A DNA stretch of 64,000 nt from Sinorhizobium sp. BG8. GTDB lineage: Bacteria; Pseudomonadota; Alphaproteobacteria; Rhizobiales; Rhizobiaceae. The first letter of the stretch is position 1; each line of letters begins with the position of its first letter. The notes under the pieces were generated by a model, which saw only the letters and a list, made by a program, of their open reading frames with translations, searched no databases and was not told where the DNA came from. Below, in pieces: positions 34,698 to 44,093 of this stretch. The stretch lies in contig NZ_CP044011.1 of assembly GCF_016864555.1 (NCBI RefSeq), positions 3,057,501 through 3,121,500 of the forward strand. Reading direction: 5' to 3'. The position numbers and the translations under genes are program-made.

Positions 34698-36833
34698 TTA
34701 GAACCGCGCGGTTGCCCCGAATATGATCGTGCGCCCGCGCCCGTTGTCGATCCCGGAATAGCTGTCCGCAAGGCCGGAATTCGCCTGCATGTAGCTCTTG
34801 TTGAAGATGTTCTCGACGTTGACGAAGATCTTGGCGTTCTCGTTGAGCTGCCAGGAGGCGTAGGCGTCGAAGAGCGTGTAGGCGCCGAGGTGAAAAGCGT
34901 TCGCCTCGTTGATGTACATCTGCGTGCTCTTGCCGACATAGCGCATGCGGCCGCCCACGACGACCTGCTCGTCGAGGAAGCGCGCCCCGGCATCGATCGT
35001 GAAGAAGTCGTCCGGCAGCGTTCCGACATCCGAGCCCACGCCGGCGGCGGCACCGGTCGGCTGATCCGTATCTGCGATTGTCAGCGACAGATTGGCGTAG
35101 TAGCGCCCGGCATCGTAGCCGCCCTCGATCTCGACGCCCTGCATGACGGTTGTGCCGTCGAGGTTCACCCATCGCGCGACGCCGTCCGTGTCGATGTCAT
35201 AGGTGATGTAGTTCTTGATCTTGTTGTGGAAGTAACCGACCTTCAGCCATGCGTTATCTCCGCCCTGGAGGAGATCGCTGCCGGTCAGGTTCACGCCGAT
35301 GTCCCAGCCCCGGCTCTGCTCCGGCACGAGATTGGGATTGTTGTTGATCGGATCCCCGGTTCCGTCGAAGCTGTGACCGCCCGGATAGAACATTTCCGAG
35401 GCCGTCGGGGGCCGCGAGGTGTGGGCGTAGGTCACGTAAGGCTGGAGCCAGTCCAGGGGATGTGCCGAAACCGTCACCCTTGGGTTCCAGTCGCCCCCGG
35501 ACCGCTCGATCTTGGTTCCGTCGCACAGGCCGCCGGTTGCGGGGCAATCGCCCTCTCCCGGCGCGAGATAGCCGTCCAGCCCATCGAGGGACCAGTAGTC
35601 GTAGCGGATGCCGCCCGTGAGATCGAAGATCCCGCGGGACAACGTTGCCTCGTTGAAGACGCCCGCCTTGAGGAGCGTCCCGTCCGGATTCGCGCCCCGC
35701 TTCTCGTTGCCCTTGTAGTCGTCGCGGTTGACCGCCGCGCCATAGAAGAGCTTGAGCTCTGTGTCCTCTCCAAGGTCGAAGAGCATGCGGTTGCTGACGT
35801 CGAAGCCGGTCGTGGTGTTGCGGCCTTGCCGGCCGTCGAAGGTGCTGACGTTCCCGTTCGTGCCCTTGAAGGCCATGTCAGTGATATTGACATAGGCGTT
35901 GGCGCTCACATCGAACAGATTGTCGCCCGGCTGGTAGAGGTACTTGGCGGTATAGGTCTGGTTCTGGATGGACCAGTTGTAGCCGGAACTTCCCGGCAGG
36001 AACTCGTTGTCGTACCAGACGCCACCCAGGAGCAGATTATGATCCGGGTTGGGCGACAGCCCAACCTTGAACAGGCCACCCTTCGGATGCTGTGCGCCGC
36101 CAAAGGGATACAGGATCCCGTCACCGTTATCGAAGGGGCTCTTCTTGGTATCGCTGATCGCCGCAACGACGCTCGCCTCGCCCTCACCCTCGTAGTTGCC
36201 ACGCGCACCCGTAGCCACCAGTCTTGAATAGTCGAAACCGTTGGTGCCGGCCCGCACCGTCGTCAGCATGCCGAAGTCCTTGCCGGGCAGCAGGACGTCG
36301 TCGATCTCGAGGGTGCGGAAATTCGCGGCGCCGGCAAGCGTGCCCATGCCCTGCGCACCCGAGACGGCGCCCCTGGTCACGTCGACGCCGACAAGCAGGT
36401 TCTGCTCGACATACAGCATGTCGTCAAAGGTGCCGCCATGACCGGAAAGATTGCGAAACGTCTGCGGCACGCCGTCGATCATGCTGTTAACCCGCCCCAT
36501 GCCCTGAAGGCCGCGGATATTGACGTTGATGCCGGCCTGGTCGGCGGGTTCGCGCGTAAAGGTGCCGGGCATCGAACGCAACACCTGGTTGACGTCTCCC
36601 GCATAGCGATCCTGGATGACTTCGACACCTTCGGACGAGATGGCTGCCGGAACGTTAGCGATGCCTTCGTCCTCCCCGCGCTCGCCTTCGACCGTGATCT
36701 GCTCAAGGTTCGTCGTGCCGCCAGACGCCGTGTTTGTCTCGACCGACTGTGCGTTCACGACATCTCCCGTGAAAACAAACACGGTCGCTGTACTGGCCAA
36801 CAGGATCGGCAGGCATCGGCTTTTCGTCTTCAC
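34698..36833 (-). CDS. TonB-dependent haem/haemoglobin-type outer-membrane receptor
   Basis: 711 residues: signal peptide (KTKSRCLPILLASTATVFVF), plug (NVNIRGLQGMGRVNSMIDG), and a 22-strand-type barrel ending in GATARF. The haem-receptor signature is present in altered form: SRPPTASEMF in place of FRAP, a conserved His in GGHSF, and NPNLVPEQS. Probably ShmR/HmuR-like haem uptake; the receptor stands alone with no hmu transport genes nearby. Start GTG 36833 has GAGG six bases upstream and precedes the signal peptide; an ATG at 36950 would overlap the operator. Confidence 0.87.
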   Translation of the reverse strand: MKTKSRCLPILLASTATVFVFTGDVVNAQSVETNTASGGTTNLEQITVEGERGEDEGIANVPAAISSEGVEVIQDRYAGDVNQVLRSMPGTFTREPADQAGINVNIRGLQGMGRVNSMIDGVPQTFRNLSGHGGTFDDMLYVEQNLLVGVDVTRGAVSGAQGMGTLAGAANFRTLEIDDVLLPGKDFGMLTTVRAGTNGFDYSRLVATGARGNYEGEGEASVVAAISDTKKSPFDNGDGILYPFGGAQHPKGGLFKVGLSPNPDHNLLLGGVWYDNEFLPGSSGYNWSIQNQTYTAKYLYQPGDNLFDVSANAYVNITDMAFKGTNGNVSTFDGRQGRNTTTGFDVSNRMLFDLGEDTELKLFYGAAVNRDDYKGNEKRGANPDGTLLKAGVFNEATLSRGIFDLTGGIRYDYWSLDGLDGYLAPGEGDCPATGGLCDGTKIERSGGDWNPRVTVSAHPLDWLQPYVTYAHTSRPPTASEMFYPGGHSFDGTGDPINNNPNLVPEQSRGWDIGVNLTGSDLLQGGDNAWLKVGYFHNKIKNYITYDIDTDGVARWVNLDGTTVMQGVEIEGGYDAGRYYANLSLTIADTDQPTGAAAGVGSDVGTLPDDFFTIDAGARFLDEQVVVGGRMRYVGKSTQMYINEANAFHLGAYTLFDAYASWQLNENAKIFVNVENIFNKSYMQANSGLADSYSGIDNGRGRTIIFGATARF

Positions 36834-36949
36834 GGAAGTCCTCACGGCAAATGCGGGAACGACATCCGTAGACCGACCGGGGATGGCCAGGTCCGAAACC
36901 GGACGGCGCCGGCCACTGACTGCGGCCACGCATTCCGTATTGGACAACA

Positions 36950-36964
36950 TGATATTTTAAGTCA
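36950..36964. promoter_or_regulatory. RirA-type IRO box upstream of the haem receptor
   Basis: TGA-N9-TCA. On the minus strand it reads TGACTTAAAATATCA and overlaps a TTGACT -35-like hexamer, the same arrangement as at the suf promoter. A matching -10 (CAATAC, 17 bases on) is weak. Confidence 0.55.
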
Positions 36965-37032
36965 AGTTTAATTGCGGCAAAAATTCGTCGACCATGTCCA
37001 AAGATTTCATGACTATGGCTGGTTGTCACTCC

Positions 37033-37350
37033 TCACGCGCGCAACGCCGCCTCATAGGCGAGGCGAACCCACTTGGCCATGATGTCGGGATCGTCATACG
37101 CGTCCTCGGGTATCGACCAGTAGGGCATCCGCACGGGCTTGCTGCCCTTTCTGCCCACGTAGGTCCACTGGCGGCCTCCGGCCTCTTCGAAGGCAGGCGC
37201 AGTCTCGCCATCGGCCTTCAGAAGGATTTCGTCATCGACTTCCAGCGCCAGGATGCGGCCGTGGTGATAAATTCCCTTGCCGCCGAACATCCGGCGGATG
37301 GTCACCGGTCCGAGCCCCTCGAACATCTCCTCGATCGCGTCGTTGTCCAT
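37033..37350 (-). CDS. TfoX N-terminal domain protein
   Basis: 105 residues, only the N-terminal domain of TfoX/Sxy, with the pattern RRMFGGKGIYHHGRILALE and the later PYWSIPEDAYDD. TfoX proteins promote competence in gammaproteobacteria, but the short versions common in rhizobia have no proven role. It abuts the molybdopterin-related gene set (three bases apart), so it may be co-transcribed with it. Confidence 0.87.
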   Translation of the reverse strand: MDNDAIEEMFEGLGPVTIRRMFGGKGIYHHGRILALEVDDEILLKADGETAPAFEEAGGRQWTYVGRKGSKPVRMPYWSIPEDAYDDPDIMAKWVRLAYEAALRA

Positions 37351-37353
37351 GCC

Positions 37354-38973
37354 CTATCCCTTCAGCACACCGCCGGCCGCAAGCACCGCTTCGGGCGTGT
37401 CGACATCGACCTGGGCGGCTTCGCCGATCTCCACGTCTATCACGTCCACGCCCGAGGCCTCGATGATGTTGCGTGCTCCGACTTCGCCCTCCAGGCGATT
37501 GATCGCCGGAAAGGTGGAACGCGGGAGAATGACGGGATTGCCGCGTTTTCCACCGGAGACTGCCCTGACGATCGCGCTGCCTCCCGCCTGCTCGAACGCG
37601 TCCATCAACGCGCGCAGATCACTGTCTGTCACATGCGGCATGTCAGCCAGTAGAACAAGGATGCCGTCCGCCGTCCCGCCCGCCAGGCCGAGCCCGCATT
37701 GAAGGGACGTCGACATGCCCTGGGCGTAGTCGGGGTTGCGTGCGACCTCGACGGGAAGACCGGCAAGCGCGGCCTCGACATCGGAAGCCCGATGACCGGT
37801 CACAATGACGACCCTTGCAGGCCGCGCACGCAGGGCAGCCTCGACCGAGCGGCGCACCAGGGGCTCGCCATCGAACTCCGCGAGCAGCTTGTGCCGCCCG
37901 TCGCTGCCCATGCGGCTCGCCTTTCCCGCCGCGAGAACGACGACCGCAACGGAGAGCGGCCTGACGGCCGGCTCGTGCAGATCGCGGGGGCGCGGTCGCG
38001 TCTGGATCTCTGCAAGCAGTCCCCCGACGCCGAGCCCGGTGATCTCTTCCCTGCCCGGCCGCTCGCCGGCGAGAATGCGGTTCAATATCCAGTCGAAGCC
38101 GTTCTCCTTCGGGCTGCGCGCGCAGCCGGGAGCACCGAGTACCGGCACGCCGCCGATACTGCCAAGGACCAGGAGGTTTCCGGGATCGACCGGCATGCCG
38201 ACGTGCTCGATGTTGCCGCCTGCAGCACGGATCGCAGCCGGAATGACGTCGTCCTCGTCTGCGACCGCCGAAGCGCCGAACACGACCACCATGCCGTTTG
38301 CGCGCGCCAGGGGAGCAAGTGCCTCCGCAAGTGCCGCCGCCTCATGGGGAACGCGGACTTCCGAGACTACGCGACTGCCGGACACCGACAGGCGGTGCTC
38401 AAGCAGCCGGCGCGTCTTGTCCATGACTGATGTCTTCAGCGAAGGCAGTTGCGTCGCGATCAACGCGACATCGAGCGGCTTGAACGGCTTGACCAGCAAG
38501 GCTTCATCATCTCGCAGGATCGCCGCTGCCTTCTCCGCGAGGCGCCCTGAGACGGCAAGCGGTATGATCTTCACCGTCGCGACCATATCGCCTGACTGCA
38601 CCGGCACGTGGTCGGGAAGGGTCGCGATCGTGATGGCAGGATCGATCCTGTTGAACCGGTCAACAATGTCGCGCCGGGCGACAAACAGGCCGTCGACCTC
38701 GGAATAGATGTTGACCCGACCTGTGGCCGGCACGCTGAACCGCAGATGATCCGGCGCGATTGCATCCGAGATGAGGCGCGCGGCCTCGTTCTCGTCAATG
38801 TCTCCCGCTTCCAGCCGTGCTGCAATGACCTTTGCAATACCGGCGGCGGCAAGCGCCCGACAGTCAGCCTCGTCAATCACATGCCCCTTGGAGAGCGACA
38901 CGCCGTTGGCGCGAACACTATGGGCGAGGATGGCGCCTCTGGCCTCCTCCACCGGCACCTCTCCGAAAATCAT
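37354..38973 (-). CDS. molybdopterin-binding domain / MocA-type nucleotidyltransferase fusion
   Basis: 539 residues. The N-terminal part (about 1-330) has MoeA/MogA-like molybdopterin-binding features (MVVVFGASAVADEDDVIPAA, VPVLGAPGCARS). The C-terminal part (about 340-539) is a MobA/MocA-type nucleotidyltransferase with LAAGKASRMG (347-356). It probably adds CMP or a related group to the molybdenum cofactor of xanthine-dehydrogenase-type enzymes. Its start overlaps the stop of the XdhC-like gene (ATGA). The longer open frame to 39690 has no protein-like character. Confidence 0.85.
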   Translation of the reverse strand: MIFGEVPVEEARGAILAHSVRANGVSLSKGHVIDEADCRALAAAGIAKVIAARLEAGDIDENEAARLISDAIAPDHLRFSVPATGRVNIYSEVDGLFVARRDIVDRFNRIDPAITIATLPDHVPVQSGDMVATVKIIPLAVSGRLAEKAAAILRDDEALLVKPFKPLDVALIATQLPSLKTSVMDKTRRLLEHRLSVSGSRVVSEVRVPHEAAALAEALAPLARANGMVVVFGASAVADEDDVIPAAIRAAGGNIEHVGMPVDPGNLLVLGSIGGVPVLGAPGCARSPKENGFDWILNRILAGERPGREEITGLGVGGLLAEIQTRPRPRDLHEPAVRPLSVAVVVLAAGKASRMGSDGRHKLLAEFDGEPLVRRSVEAALRARPARVVIVTGHRASDVEAALAGLPVEVARNPDYAQGMSTSLQCGLGLAGGTADGILVLLADMPHVTDSDLRALMDAFEQAGGSAIVRAVSGGKRGNPVILPRSTFPAINRLEGEVGARNIIEASGVDVIDVEIGEAAQVDVDTPEAVLAAGGVLKG

Positions 38974-39671
38974 GGCCGAAGCTCCGTGCCGAGGTCGCGC
39001 CTGCGGAATGACTGTATGATATCGGCAAGCACGGCAACCGCGATCTCGGCGGGGTTGGCGGCGCCGATGTCGAGGCCGATGGGCGCAGATATGCGTGCCA
39101 TGACGTCCTCTTCGACGCCCTCGGCCTTCAGCCGCTCCACTCTGTTCGCATGCGTCTTGCGGCTTCCGAGAGCGCCGACATAGAAGCAGCCGGACGCGAG
39201 CGCCTCCTTCAGCGGAAAGTCGTCGATCTTGGGATCGTGCGTCACTGCGACCAGCGCCGTATAGGCGTCCAGCGGACGCTCGGGCAGGACGTCCTGAGGC
39301 CAGTCCGCGATCAGCTCTACGTCCGGGAAACGCTCGGGCGTGGCAAAGGCCGTGCGTGGATCGATGATCGTCAGGTCGAAGCCTGCAACCTTCGCCATGA
39401 CCGCAAGGGCCTGGCTGATGTGCACGGCGCCGATGACGACGATCCGCGCGGGCGGCAGGTGAACGTTGAGGAAGAAGGTGCGGCCCTCGATCTCGACCAT
39501 TCCGGACTTGCCCGACCGGAAGGCGGAGGCGATCGCCTCCCCCAATGCGCCGGCGACGGGATCGCTCTCGCGGATCACCCGGTCGCGGCCATCGCCAAGA
39601 TCGGTGAGGTGAACCACCGCACGCCGGGCGTGCCGTTCCGCATTGAGCTTGCGCAGCAATGAAGGATCCAT
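38970..39671 (-). CDS. XdhC/CoxF-type maturation protein, C-terminal (Rossmann) half
   Basis: 233 residues. The Rossmann core reads ARIVVIGAVHISQALAVMA and DLTIIDPRTAF; the C-terminal block GALGSRKTHANRVERL and GLDIGAANPAEIAVAVLADI are XdhC hallmarks. XdhC inserts the sulfurated Mo cofactor into xanthine-dehydrogenase-type enzymes. Its start overlaps the stop of the gene for the N-terminal half by one base, so XdhC is split into two coupled genes here. Confidence 0.9.
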   Translation of the reverse strand: MDPSLLRKLNAERHARRAVVHLTDLGDGRDRVIRESDPVAGALGEAIASAFRSGKSGMVEIEGRTFFLNVHLPPARIVVIGAVHISQALAVMAKVAGFDLTIIDPRTAFATPERFPDVELIADWPQDVLPERPLDAYTALVAVTHDPKIDDFPLKEALASGCFYVGALGSRKTHANRVERLKAEGVEEDVMARISAPIGLDIGAANPAEIAVAVLADIIQSFRRRDLGTELRP

Positions 39672-40003
39672 CAGCCAACACGCTCCACATAGACGCGGAT
39701 GCGCCCGCCGCAGGAGAGCCCCACCCGCCAGGCCGTCTCGTCAGCGACCCCGAACTCCAGCATGCGCGGCTGGCCGCCGGCTATGACGTCCGCGGCCTCC
39801 GCGATCACCGCTCCCTCCACGCATCCTCCGGAAACGGATCCGTGAAAGTTGCCCTCGCCGTCGATCACGAGATGGCTTCCGACCGGACGCGGTGCGGAGC
39901 CCCAGGTTTCGACTACGGTCGCCAATGCCACTTCTCGGCCATCGTCCATCCACCGCTCCGCGATAGCCAGCGGATCGAGCGCATCGGCTGCAACCTGTTC
40001 CAT
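39671..40003 (-). CDS. XdhC/CoxI N-terminal half
   Basis: 110 residues equal to the XdhC_CoxI domain: VATVVETWGSAPRPVG-type start (ATVVETWGSAPRPVGSH), then GSVSGGCVEGAVI with the conserved cysteine. Start ATG 40003 overlaps the stop of the VWA gene by one base; a TTG one codon earlier is the alternative. It works with the next gene as a two-piece XdhC. Confidence 0.9.
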   Translation of the reverse strand: MEQVAADALDPLAIAERWMDDGREVALATVVETWGSAPRPVGSHLVIDGEGNFHGSVSGGCVEGAVIAEAADVIAGGQPRMLEFGVADETAWRVGLSCGGRIRVYVERVG

Positions 40004-41265
40004 CAATTCCTCCCAATGGAATGAAGTGCCATGTACCGCCGCGGATCTGCATCCGGCGAGCGGCTACCCGAGAGGGCGGCGACAAGATCGGTCATCGCCT
40101 CAAGATTGTGCACCGATCGGAATTCGTCAACATGCGGCAGCATGGCGCGGACGCCGCGGGCGCGAGCCTCGAAACCCTCGAACCGCAGAAGCGGGTTGAG
40201 CCATATAAGGCGGCGGCAGGAGCGGTGGAGCCGATCGATCTCCCGCTCCAGCACGTCGATACCTTCACGCTCAAGTCCATCGGTGATCAGGAGCACGACC
40301 GCCCCCTGCCCGAGAACCCTGCGCGACCACATCCGGTTGAACTCGCGAAGTGTTTCTCCAATCCGGGTTCCTCCCGACCAGTCCCTTACCGTCTGAACGC
40401 ACTCGTCCACCGCCTGGTCGGGATCGCGATGCCGCATCTGGCGCGTGACGTTGGTAAGCCGCGTACCGAACAGGAAAGTGTGAACCCGCCGTCGCTGCTC
40501 ACTCAGCGCATGGAGGAAATGCAGGAAGATCCGCGTGTACTGGCTCATGGAACCGGAAATGTCTGCAAGCACGACCAGCGGCGGATGCACCATCTTCGGC
40601 TCGCGGTGGCGAGGCAGGATCAGCGCGCCGCCGGTCTTCATCGCCTGTCGCATGGTCGACCGTGGGTCGATGGCAAGCGCGCGGCTGCTCGGGCGGAACC
40701 GCCGCGTCCTTACCTCATCGAGCGGCAGCACGAGGGAAGCGATCGCCCGCTTGGCCTCGGAAAGTTCCCGGCTCGTCATCTGGGCGAAATCGGTACGCCT
40801 GAAGATCTCGCTCACGGAACTGGTGAATCGCGCGTCGATCTCGACGTCCGGCTCGTCGCGTTCCCGCACATTGTCCTGCTTGCCGCCGAACAGCGCATCG
40901 GAGACGCGCGTCTCTCCGGCCTTCCGTTTCTCCCGCTCCTCATGGCGGGCAACGACAGGCGACATCATCGCGATCATCTTCTTCACAAGGTCGCGGGAAC
41001 GCCAGAACAGACGGAAAGCCTCGTCGAAGACGGCCTGGTCCTCATGGCGCTTGACGAAGATGCATTGAAGCGCGGTGTAGAACTCCTCGCGCTCGCCAAT
41101 TCCAATCGCTTCCACGGCCTCGATGGCGTCTGCGACCGCTCCTGGGCCGATCCGCAAGCCTGCCTTGCGCAGGGCGCGCGCGAAGAACAGGATATTGTCC
41201 GCGAGCCTTCCGTCACCGCTTGGTGGCGCAGAGACCAACAGACCGTCGGTCGCCGGACCGGACAT
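40003..41265 (-). CDS. CoxE-type VWA domain protein
   Basis: 420 residues with a C-terminal von Willebrand A domain; the metal-binding MIDAS motif is LADISGSMSQY. CoxE proteins act with a MoxR AAA+ ATPase (CoxD) to mature the Mo-Cu site of carbon monoxide dehydrogenase and related Mo hydroxylases. The MoxR gene lies three bases upstream, which fits this pairing. The start is the first ATG in frame. Confidence 0.9.
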   Translation of the reverse strand: MSGPATDGLLVSAPPSGDGRLADNILFFARALRKAGLRIGPGAVADAIEAVEAIGIGEREEFYTALQCIFVKRHEDQAVFDEAFRLFWRSRDLVKKMIAMMSPVVARHEEREKRKAGETRVSDALFGGKQDNVRERDEPDVEIDARFTSSVSEIFRRTDFAQMTSRELSEAKRAIASLVLPLDEVRTRRFRPSSRALAIDPRSTMRQAMKTGGALILPRHREPKMVHPPLVVLADISGSMSQYTRIFLHFLHALSEQRRRVHTFLFGTRLTNVTRQMRHRDPDQAVDECVQTVRDWSGGTRIGETLREFNRMWSRRVLGQGAVVLLITDGLEREGIDVLEREIDRLHRSCRRLIWLNPLLRFEGFEARARGVRAMLPHVDEFRSVHNLEAMTDLVAALSGSRSPDADPRRYMALHSIGRN

Positions 41266-41268
41266 CGC

Positions 41269-42195
41269 TCACCCCGCCACTGCCAGGCCGGACTTCACCT
41301 CTTCGAGAAGTTTCCGGCCTTCGCCGGAATCGATGCGGGCGATGTCATCCTGGTACTTGAGGAGTGTGCCGAGCGTGTCCGAAAGCGTCTCGGGATCAAG
41401 CGCCATCCGATTGAGCTCCGTCAGCGCCGTGGCCCAGTCTATGGTCTCGGCGACACCGGGGTTCTTGAAGAGATCGAGAGTACGCAGCTTCTGCACATAG
41501 GCAACGACCTGGCGCGACAGTGTCTCGTTGCAGTTGGGCACCTTCCTGCGGATGATTTCCAGCTCCTGATCCGCCTTCGGATAGTCAACCCAATGATAGA
41601 GGCAGCGGCGCTTGAGCGCGTCGTGAACCTCGCGGGTGCGGTTGGTGGTGATGATCACGATCGGCGGCTCTTCGGCGCGTATGGTTCCGAGTTCCGGCAC
41701 CGTTACCTGGAAATCGGAAAGCACCTCGAGCAGAAAAGCCTCGAAGGCTTCGTCGGTCCTGTCGAGTTCGTCGATGAGGAAGACCGGCGCCCGTCCGTCA
41801 GGCGACGAAAGTGCCTGCATCACCGGGCGGCGGATGAGGTAGCGGTCGGAGAAGATGTCGGACTCGATGCGTTCCCTGTCCGTCGTTCCGGCGGCCTCCG
41901 CCAGGCGGATCTCCAGCATCTGCGCCGGATAGTTCCATTCATAGACGGCAGACGCGACGTCGAGCCCTTCGTAGCACTGGAGGCGGATGAGCGGACGATT
42001 GAGAGCCTTGGCCAGCACCTTGGCGATTTCGGTCTTGCCGACGCCTGCTTCGCCTTCGAGAAACAGCGGCCGTTTCATCCGAAGTGAAAGGAAGAGCACG
42101 GTTGCGAGTGAGCGCCCTGCGAGATAGTTCCCGCTCGCAAGCATTTCGAGCGTTTCGTCGATCGACTGCGGCAACGTTCCGCTCTTGTAGGCCAA
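41269..42195 (-). CDS. MoxR-family AAA+ ATPase (CoxD-like)
   Basis: 308 residues. Walker A GEAGVGKT (48-55), Walker B VFLIDELDRTD, sensor 1 IIITTNRTREV. MoxR ATPases act as chaperones with VWA proteins; CoxD of Oligotropha is the close parallel. It is the first gene of the five-gene maturation set on the minus strand. Confidence 0.92.
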   Translation of the reverse strand: MAYKSGTLPQSIDETLEMLASGNYLAGRSLATVLFLSLRMKRPLFLEGEAGVGKTEIAKVLAKALNRPLIRLQCYEGLDVASAVYEWNYPAQMLEIRLAEAAGTTDRERIESDIFSDRYLIRRPVMQALSSPDGRAPVFLIDELDRTDEAFEAFLLEVLSDFQVTVPELGTIRAEEPPIVIITTNRTREVHDALKRRCLYHWVDYPKADQELEIIRRKVPNCNETLSRQVVAYVQKLRTLDLFKNPGVAETIDWATALTELNRMALDPETLSDTLGTLLKYQDDIARIDSGEGRKLLEEVKSGLAVAG

Positions 42196-42238
42196 ACTGC
42201 TTCCTCCGCCCCGGGGTCAAGGCCCCAGCGTCAGGAAC

Positions 42239-42733
42239 TTATATCGTCCGATATCCCCGGTCCATATAGAGGAGCGGCGGTTTTTGCGTCCCGAAGTTCA
42301 CGGCGACGACCTCGCCGAAGAGGATCATATGGGTCGCCATGACCTTCACCTCTATCAGGCGGCAGTCGAAAACGGCGAGTGCGTCGGAAAGCGCTGGCGC
42401 ACCGGTGACAAGCTCGCCCCAGGAAAAACGCGCGAACCGTTCCGCAGGTGTCAGCGGCTCCCGCCCGGAGAAGACATTGGCGACGTCCTCCTGGTCGGCA
42501 GAAAGCGTGTTCAGCGCGAAGCTGCCGCTTTTTTCAAAGATCGAATTGCTCGGATTGCGCGCGTTGAGGCAGGCAAGAACGGTTGCCGGATTGTCAGAGA
42601 CGGAGCAGGCGGCCGTGATGGTGACGCCGCGCCGCTCGCCCTCATGCGCAGCCGTAATGACCTGCACATGACCTGCGTAGCGGCTCATGGCATCGCGATA
42701 GAGCGACGGGTCCATCATCAACCTGTCCAACAC
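42239..42733 (-). CDS. flavin reductase-like FMN-binding protein
   Basis: 164 residues of the HpaC/RutF-type flavin reductase domain, which supplies reduced flavin to oxygenases or acts as a small flavoprotein. Landmarks are RRGVTITAACSVSDNPATVLACLN and GSFALNTLS. Start GTG 42733 has a GAGGAG site six bases before it; the longer frame to 43750 lies in the shadow of the binding-protein gene. No partner oxygenase is visible. Confidence 0.88.
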   Translation of the reverse strand: MLDRLMMDPSLYRDAMSRYAGHVQVITAAHEGERRGVTITAACSVSDNPATVLACLNARNPSNSIFEKSGSFALNTLSADQEDVANVFSGREPLTPAERFARFSWGELVTGAPALSDALAVFDCRLIEVKVMATHMILFGEVVAVNFGTQKPPLLYMDRGYRTI

Positions 42734-42989
42734 GTCAGTCTCCTCTCTCCGCACCGAATACATTGAGATAATGAAAAAATCCAAAATACCAAGCATTAAA
42801 GCGTGGCGCTGTATCCCTGCCATCGTCTCGCCAATCCCTGACAGTCGTCCGCAGCGACAGCTTTCATCAGGGCCCGGCCCCTTCGGGGCAACTGCCAAAT
42901 CTCCAACTTTCTCTTTGACGTTGTAAGATCCGCTCGTAAAAGGATCTGGAGCCAAGAGGAAAGCCTTCCGCCATCGAGTGCAGGAAAAC

Positions 42990-44081
42990 ATGATGCCACG
43001 CAAGCCCATCATCACGCTTCTCTTTGCCATGCTGCTTGCGGCCCCTCCTGCGGCAGCCGAGACGGCGACGATCGCAGTGGTCGCGCCGAAGGACGGACCG
43101 CTCTCAATCATCGGCCGCCAGGTCTTCGACGGCGCGCGCTTCGCGGCAATGGCATCGGGCATCGAAGTTGTCGAGATCGGCGAGAGTTGCGAGGAAGACG
43201 GAGACGAAGGCATTGCAGCGGCCGTAAAGGAGGCAAACGCCCGCGCGGTGATCGGTTTTCTCTGCACCGAAGGCTTGGAGAAAGCGCTTCCCCAGTTCGC
43301 TGAGGCCGGCATTCCCGCGCTGACGCTGTCGGTGCGCTCCGGTATCGTCATGGAAGATGCCCTGAAAAAGAAATGGCCTCTCTTCCGTCTTGCCCCTGGC
43401 CCGAATGCGGAAGCTGAGAAGGCTGTCGAGGTCATGACCCGCGACTGGAAGGCCGAGCCCTTCGCCCTCATCGATGACGGGACGATCCGCGCCCGGGAAC
43501 TCGTTGAAGCGATCCGCGGGAAACTGGAGCTTGTGGGCATGAAGCCCATCTTCGTCGATACCTTCCGTCCGGCCCAGGAACAGCAGATCGCGCTGGTGCG
43601 GCGGCTGGCAAAGTCGGGCGCGACCCACGTCTTCGTCGGCGGCGACCGCACCGATACGGCGATCATTGCCCGCGACGCCAAGGCGGAAGAAGTGCCGCTG
43701 GCAGTCCTTGGTGGAGAGGCCATGATAGCTGCTGACGAGCCCGTCCCCATGCCTCAGGGCGTCCAGGCGATTGCGATCCCTGACTATGAGACATTGCAGG
43801 AAGGTACCGCAGTCGCCGCGCAGATGCGGGAGAACGATATCGTGGCGGAAGGGTATGCCCTGCCCGCCTACGCGGCCGTAACGATCGCCGCCGAGGCGTT
43901 GAAGACGGCCGAGAGCGAGAATCGTCCGGTCGCCGAGGCCTTGATCGACCACAGCTTCCAGACCGTGATCGGACCGGTCGGTTTCACCGCCCAGCATGAG
44001 TTGCGCGACAATCCTTACCGGCTGCTCGAATGGCGCGAAGGCGGTTTCGTTCCCGTTCCTCCCGCCTCTGCCAACGATTGA
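42990..44081 (+). CDS. branched-chain-amino-acid-type periplasmic binding protein
   Basis: 363 residues with a signal peptide (ITLLFAMLLAAPPAAAE) and two lobes of the type I periplasmic-binding fold (TATIAVVAPKDGPLSIIG, TIAVV; later GATHVFVGGDRTDTAIIARDA). Two cysteines (ESCEED and FLCTEG) may form a disulfide. Related proteins feed Liv-type ABC transporters, but no permease gene is near, so it may serve as a sensor subunit. Start ATG 42990 follows AGGA. Confidence 0.85.
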   Translation: MMPRKPIITLLFAMLLAAPPAAAETATIAVVAPKDGPLSIIGRQVFDGARFAAMASGIEVVEIGESCEEDGDEGIAAAVKEANARAVIGFLCTEGLEKALPQFAEAGIPALTLSVRSGIVMEDALKKKWPLFRLAPGPNAEAEKAVEVMTRDWKAEPFALIDDGTIRARELVEAIRGKLELVGMKPIFVDTFRPAQEQQIALVRRLAKSGATHVFVGGDRTDTAIIARDAKAEEVPLAVLGGEAMIAADEPVPMPQGVQAIAIPDYETLQEGTAVAAQMRENDIVAEGYALPAYAAVTIAAEALKTAESENRPVAEALIDHSFQTVIGPVGFTAQHELRDNPYRLLEWREGGFVPVPPASAND

Positions 44082-44093
44082 GACGCTTGTGAC

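Noticed and set aside
34527-36227. 566-codon plus-strand frame opposite the TonB receptor
   Set aside because: Shadow of the receptor; the receptor has signal peptide, plug and C-terminal phenylalanine.
38974-39690. N-terminal extension of the MocA-type fusion up to 39690
   Set aside because: This part is an arginine-rich frame opposite or beside the real XdhC gene; the coupled ATG at 38973 fits.
40021-42087. 688-codon plus-strand frame across the MoxR and VWA genes
   Set aside because: It runs across two real genes and the start and stop signals do not fit; the product has no domain.
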